Below, piece after piece: positions 63,801-64,000 of a DNA stretch of 64,000 bases. The notes below the pieces were generated by a model. It worked only from the letters and a program-made list of their open reading frames with translations, was not told the origin of the DNA and did no database searches. Both the position numbers and the translations under genes were made by a program. Within the stretch, counting starts at the first letter, position 1, and every line of letters begins with the position of its first letter. This DNA is from Candidatus Peribacteria bacterium (GTDB taxonomy: Bacteria > Patescibacteriota > Gracilibacteria > Peribacterales > Peribacteraceae), in assembly GCA_023038255.1 (NCBI GenBank), contig CP082927.1, positions 206,436 to 270,435 of the forward strand, read 5' to 3'.

Positions 63801-64000
63801 CCACCTCCTTCGGTGGACCAGACGAAAACAAAGTCTTCCGCATCCAGGCCAACGGTGCCACCTTCGCAGACGGTGCCTACACCTCAAACGGCGCCGACTA
63901 CGCCGAGTGGTTCTACTCCGGCAACGAGAAACTCAAATCCGGTGAAGTCGTCTGTATCGATATCACCAAGAACAACACTGTGAAGCGTTGTCTCAACGAA
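54860..64000 (+). CDS. giant membrane-anchored fibre/adhesin (3' end outside window)
   Basis: One frame stays open for over 3,040 codons to the right edge. Residues 1-95 are a cytoplasmic helical domain (EKITWVHETLACFRYGVL, YLQHMTGYSRAQIARHI), then one membrane segment (about 99-117, ILAALLLLVTLLSTSTL). Outside are repeats of ~95-100 residues with GSTLYAGTSIRGAGL, a Cys pair about 18 residues apart around KLLWDATTGRF, and TYTAGQGLSLNG; seven phage-tail-like GDTMTG motifs interrupt them. An LVIVD-type beta-propeller lies at about 1660-1970 (RYAYV...FDVSNP units). Seven FG-GAP/integrin-type units with DxNGDG calcium loops lie at about 2530-2870. Near the end is GADYAEWFYSGNEKLKSGEV, a motif seen near the C-terminus of large surface proteins. 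Probably an attachment fibre (inference). Confidence 0.85.
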   Translation, partial: MQSPFQTIGSLDALRSADVLTLTPLPVAISKQEKITWVHETLACFRYGVLTREDKGLVRRYLQHMTGYSRAQIARHIADALTQSLVTEVSPKTFSWKNYGILAALLLLVTLLSTSTLRSQASVLQMLTPEKAAVETGTGDMIASRTFVVSTMSTDTAGAIAYPLVAMTEEIAVVNGQRMRVTKVSDAATLLRHVAERRASRLARLLASHSAAGNPPARPVPDILPVYPAYPSSQLHGAAPDNTFTALPGLWSSIGLGTQGQILMIENGRPVWHDFPYLEQIRTLAPQGNEPTRRAGGQRSGGSPQSSTTTIINNTTTTTAAAPSGWTEGTGVVYLTDSTDSVGIGTDTPAATLEVVGSISGASLYVASSIEGAGLTSCDAVNQKLLWDSVTKQFTCGTDNAVGTGLSTAIADVRYVKKQGDTMTGALVIDIRNGTLASVGLNVINTLSGAQIHAEKNLTTSGTLVFEGAASGSSLYLGSSLRGAGLIDCDTSGTSKLLWDATNGRFACGTDTDTDTNTTYTAGQGLSLNGTVFTLNATLTGSLIRFQTLSGSTVYGKNLIASSGSIVLEGNLSGATINGFGLQSCNGASQKLLWNTVTGKFECGADVDTDTNTTYTAGKGLGLNGTSFSLNNTITGSLVRFDTISGSTVYGKNSVNSSGSITAEGAISGSTLFAGTSLRGAGLIDCSTAGTSKLLWNSVSGRFSCGTDQNTGTAYTAGQGLSVNGTVITLNATITGSLVRFDTISGSTVYGKNSVNSSGSITAEGAISGSTLFAGTSLRGAGLIDCDTSGTSKLLWDATTGRFSCGTDQSGGGAGSMSSGNVMTIGDARYVRTAGGTMTGALVVQNGNTHTPTDAALINVRGTISGTTLYANSALRSSGSITAEGAISGSTLFAGTSIRGGGLIDCDTSSTSKLLWDSTSGRFSCGTDTDTNTTYTAGQGLSLNGTVLTLNATLTGSLIRFQTLSGSTVYGKNLIASSGSIVLEGNLTGATINGFGLTSCSAVGQKLLWNTATGKFECGADTDTNTTYTAGKGLGLNGTSFSLNAAITGSLVRFDTISGSTVYGKNSVNSSGSITAEGAISGSTLFAGTSLRGAGLADCDVAGTNKLLWDSTSGRFSCGTDTDTTSYFSTGNVLTIGNAKYVSKQGDTMTGALVIDMQGGTLGSIGLKVLNTLSGAIIHAEKTLSSSGTIMARGNIWTKAGFSGATLEIGHGAFGSPSIKFGGTNDGIFHGGDNHLELVVGGNTAFQAFPNQVRIPRGTVSAPGMVWTDATTTGFFSSVGSAISASITGAEKFRIDTTGIKIFSAASGSILHAEKTLSTSGSLVFEGAASGSSLYLGTSLNGAGLVDCDTSGTSKLLWDATSGRFSCGTDTDTDTNTTYTAGQGLSLNGTVLTLNATLTGSLIRFQTLSGSTVYGKNLIASSGSIVLEGNLTGATINGFGLQACNNANQKLLWNTVTGKFECGADTDTNTTYTAGKGLGLNGTSFSLNATITGSLVRFDTISGSTVYGKNSVNSSGSITAEGAISGSTLYAGTSIRGAGLVDCTSVGTDKLLWNATTGRFSCGIDQTGGAGFGSGQVVVIGDARYVKRSGDTMTGSLIIRSTSGSSAVGLSVIGTMSGVGLNVSGTGAFPLIRTLPRSGTVLIGTGGIRGGSGMIMPQLFVPGKTPVLIGNTSTTAAIDHMALQGNTIISTAGTVLRSFDVSIPTGPKSLSTANVTSSNPASIVVQGKYAFIGVQTKIQSFDISNPSAMVPLHVFTPTSAVNALAIQGRYLFSLNTTSARFQTVDISNPANMVSGGTVATGTTPNAIAVAGRYAYVTNGGGGTLQIIDLKNPWSPVSIGTTSAGTTPNGVAIQERYAYVINTAGLQIFDVSNPASVLTLGSAAVGTQSAIAVSGRYAYVVGANGLITIDISDPRAPTVVSTVSAGLTTLNQIIVDGRYAYVSYTGGTRLYVYDLGGTYTQTAEIGSLEVGSLTIHGITQGMDANFQGSISTATSLFVAGHASFGTGGQVTIGTGGLIVRGPGFSGSTVYAATSLQGAGLTDCDVASSSKLLWDSTTGRFSCGTDTAGGGFSTGNVMTIGSANFVKKIGDTMTGTLIIDIKNGTLGSLGLRVINTLSGAIIHAEKELTSSGTLMVKQTGTTRGSGALTVVNTTRYGTGSYMAASGAILVLDSTAGGAGNSKSPHILFGYKGNFDTALWRSGAATLSTNGTFSGVTLYANSAIRSSGSIVAEGAISGSSLYAGTSISGAGLSDCDTAATSKLLWDSTTGRFSCGTDQSGGSFSTGNVMTIGSANFVKKIGDTMTGTLIIDIKNGTLGSLGLKVVNTFSGAIIHAEKELTSSGTLMVKQTGTTRGSGALTVVNTTRYGTGAYMAASGAILALDATSTASRHILFGYRGNFDTRLWRSSATVLSTNGTFSGASLYADNTIRGAGLSDCDNASTSKLLWDSTTGRFSCGTDGGGTGGNFVEIGGDTMTGSLVTPGLNLSGVTLSSINGFQKYLNITNAGLATQGITRLTQEGNITNIGSIQAGSALFTSAGAFPSAVTYAGTSNFYSVALGDIDGDGSVDMVTGTLNGQYSKFLNNGDGTFGSRSDFTTGGTIYGLQLSDLNGDGMLDIAAADGSDMVVQLNNGDGTFATKVSYAASYPVNIATADVNGDARPDVLVAENIDNTVSVYINNGNGTFAAKVDYAANVGHTFDVEAGDINGDGYMDILACGGNDNVVSTFLNRGNGTFAAKVDISTQSSINYMAVSDVNMDGAVDFVTISSTQTNASVHINNGDGTFATKVDYPTGTSGHDIRLTDVNGDGVPDIVLASPVVLLNKGNGTFNTATNYSTAGNAFTLDTADLNRDGKQDIVTIANADNTAHVLLNRSTPTLSVQAGTGGMVGIGTTTLKAKFTIRSTTSFGTGASIYASGAVLTLQASTQSGARTPNLLFGYRGAFDTRITRTSTGSLTFASNTGVLLTLNTERADATGNVFQIISDATTSFGGPDENKVFRIQANGATFADGAYTSNGADYAEWFYSGNEKLKSGEVVCIDITKNNTVKRCLNE
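56250..59560 (+). repeat. tandem ~285-300 bp coding repeats of the fibre gene
   Basis: TYTAG(Q/K)GL landmarks fall at 56414, 56699, 56999, 57659, 57938 and again near 58990 and 59270. The stretches 57660-57827 and 58990-59157 are nearly identical DNA, so recent duplication or gene conversion is likely. A second near-identical pair is 61065-61330 and 61687-61960. Confidence 0.85.
62520..63440 (+). repeat. seven ~145-bp FG-GAP/VCBS-type coding repeats
   Basis: Calcium-loop motifs (DIDGDGSVD, DLNGDGMLD, DVNGDARPD, DINGDGYMD, DVNMDGAVD, DVNGDGVPD, DLNRDGKQD) begin at about 62528, 62672, 62810, 62960, 63107, 63254 and 63386. Seven copies match a seven-bladed integrin-type propeller. Confidence 0.85.

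Overview
The window looks like a chromosomal segment of a Patescibacteria (Candidate Phyla Radiation) bacterium, most likely of the Peregrinibacteria/Peribacteria type. This is inferred from gene content, not from a marker-tree search. The reasons are: no rpmD (L30) in an otherwise recognisable S10-spc-alpha ribosomal region; very large Ser/Cys-rich surface proteins; a compact layout with several overlapping convergent genes; and TGA used as a normal stop, which argues against the recoded Gracilibacteria/Absconditabacteria. No CRISPR array, insertion sequence or phage was found.

Layout. (1) 1-11274: four tandem paralogues of giant Cys-rich, Ser-rich secreted proteins (the first cut by the window edge), all ending in the same Ala/Gly-rich hydrophobic segment plus an Arg tail. 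(2) 11279-26696: a polysaccharide ABC exporter pair, a methyltransferase-GT2-GT4 fusion, a lysyl-tRNA synthetase fused to an HD domain, a DsbA-like thioredoxin, an SLH protein with Asp/Cys/Tyr repeats, a candidate structured RNA, then methyltransferases, an SDR enzyme, a GT4 glycosyltransferase and an SGNH-like protein. This is a cell-envelope and glycan region. (3) 26765-46446: the ribosomal super-operon from rplC to rpsI. It lacks rpsJ at its head and rpmD, and two antisense genes interrupt it (an SLH-CAP protein between rpsE and rplO, a TPR-like protein between secY and adk). (4) 46551-54686: housekeeping genes including a VOC protein, endonuclease V, a response regulator, a tRNA-Thr followed by a lipoprotein gene, dprA, an SPFH protein, tpiA, rpiB, rpe and a DUF192 protein. 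(5) 54860 to beyond the right edge: one open reading frame of more than 3,000 codons for a membrane-anchored fibre with tandem repeats and two predicted beta-propellers.

How the parts may work together (inference): the Cys-rich paralogues, the giant fibre with a Cys pair in nearly every repeat, and the SLH protein with Cys-Tyr-Tyr repeats would all need oxidative folding outside the membrane, and the DsbA-like protein is the only local candidate. The ABC exporter and glycosyltransferases would supply a surface glycan. Together they suggest a large surface or attachment apparatus, as expected for an episymbiont.

Expression signals are unusual. At least nine genes have a TANNNT -10 hexamer exactly 6 nt upstream of the start codon, which predicts leaderless mRNAs. 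Leadered genes, including nearly all ribosomal protein genes, have pyrimidine-rich leaders and almost no Shine-Dalgarno sequences. Several intergenic spacers carry degenerate 7-nt tandem repeats.
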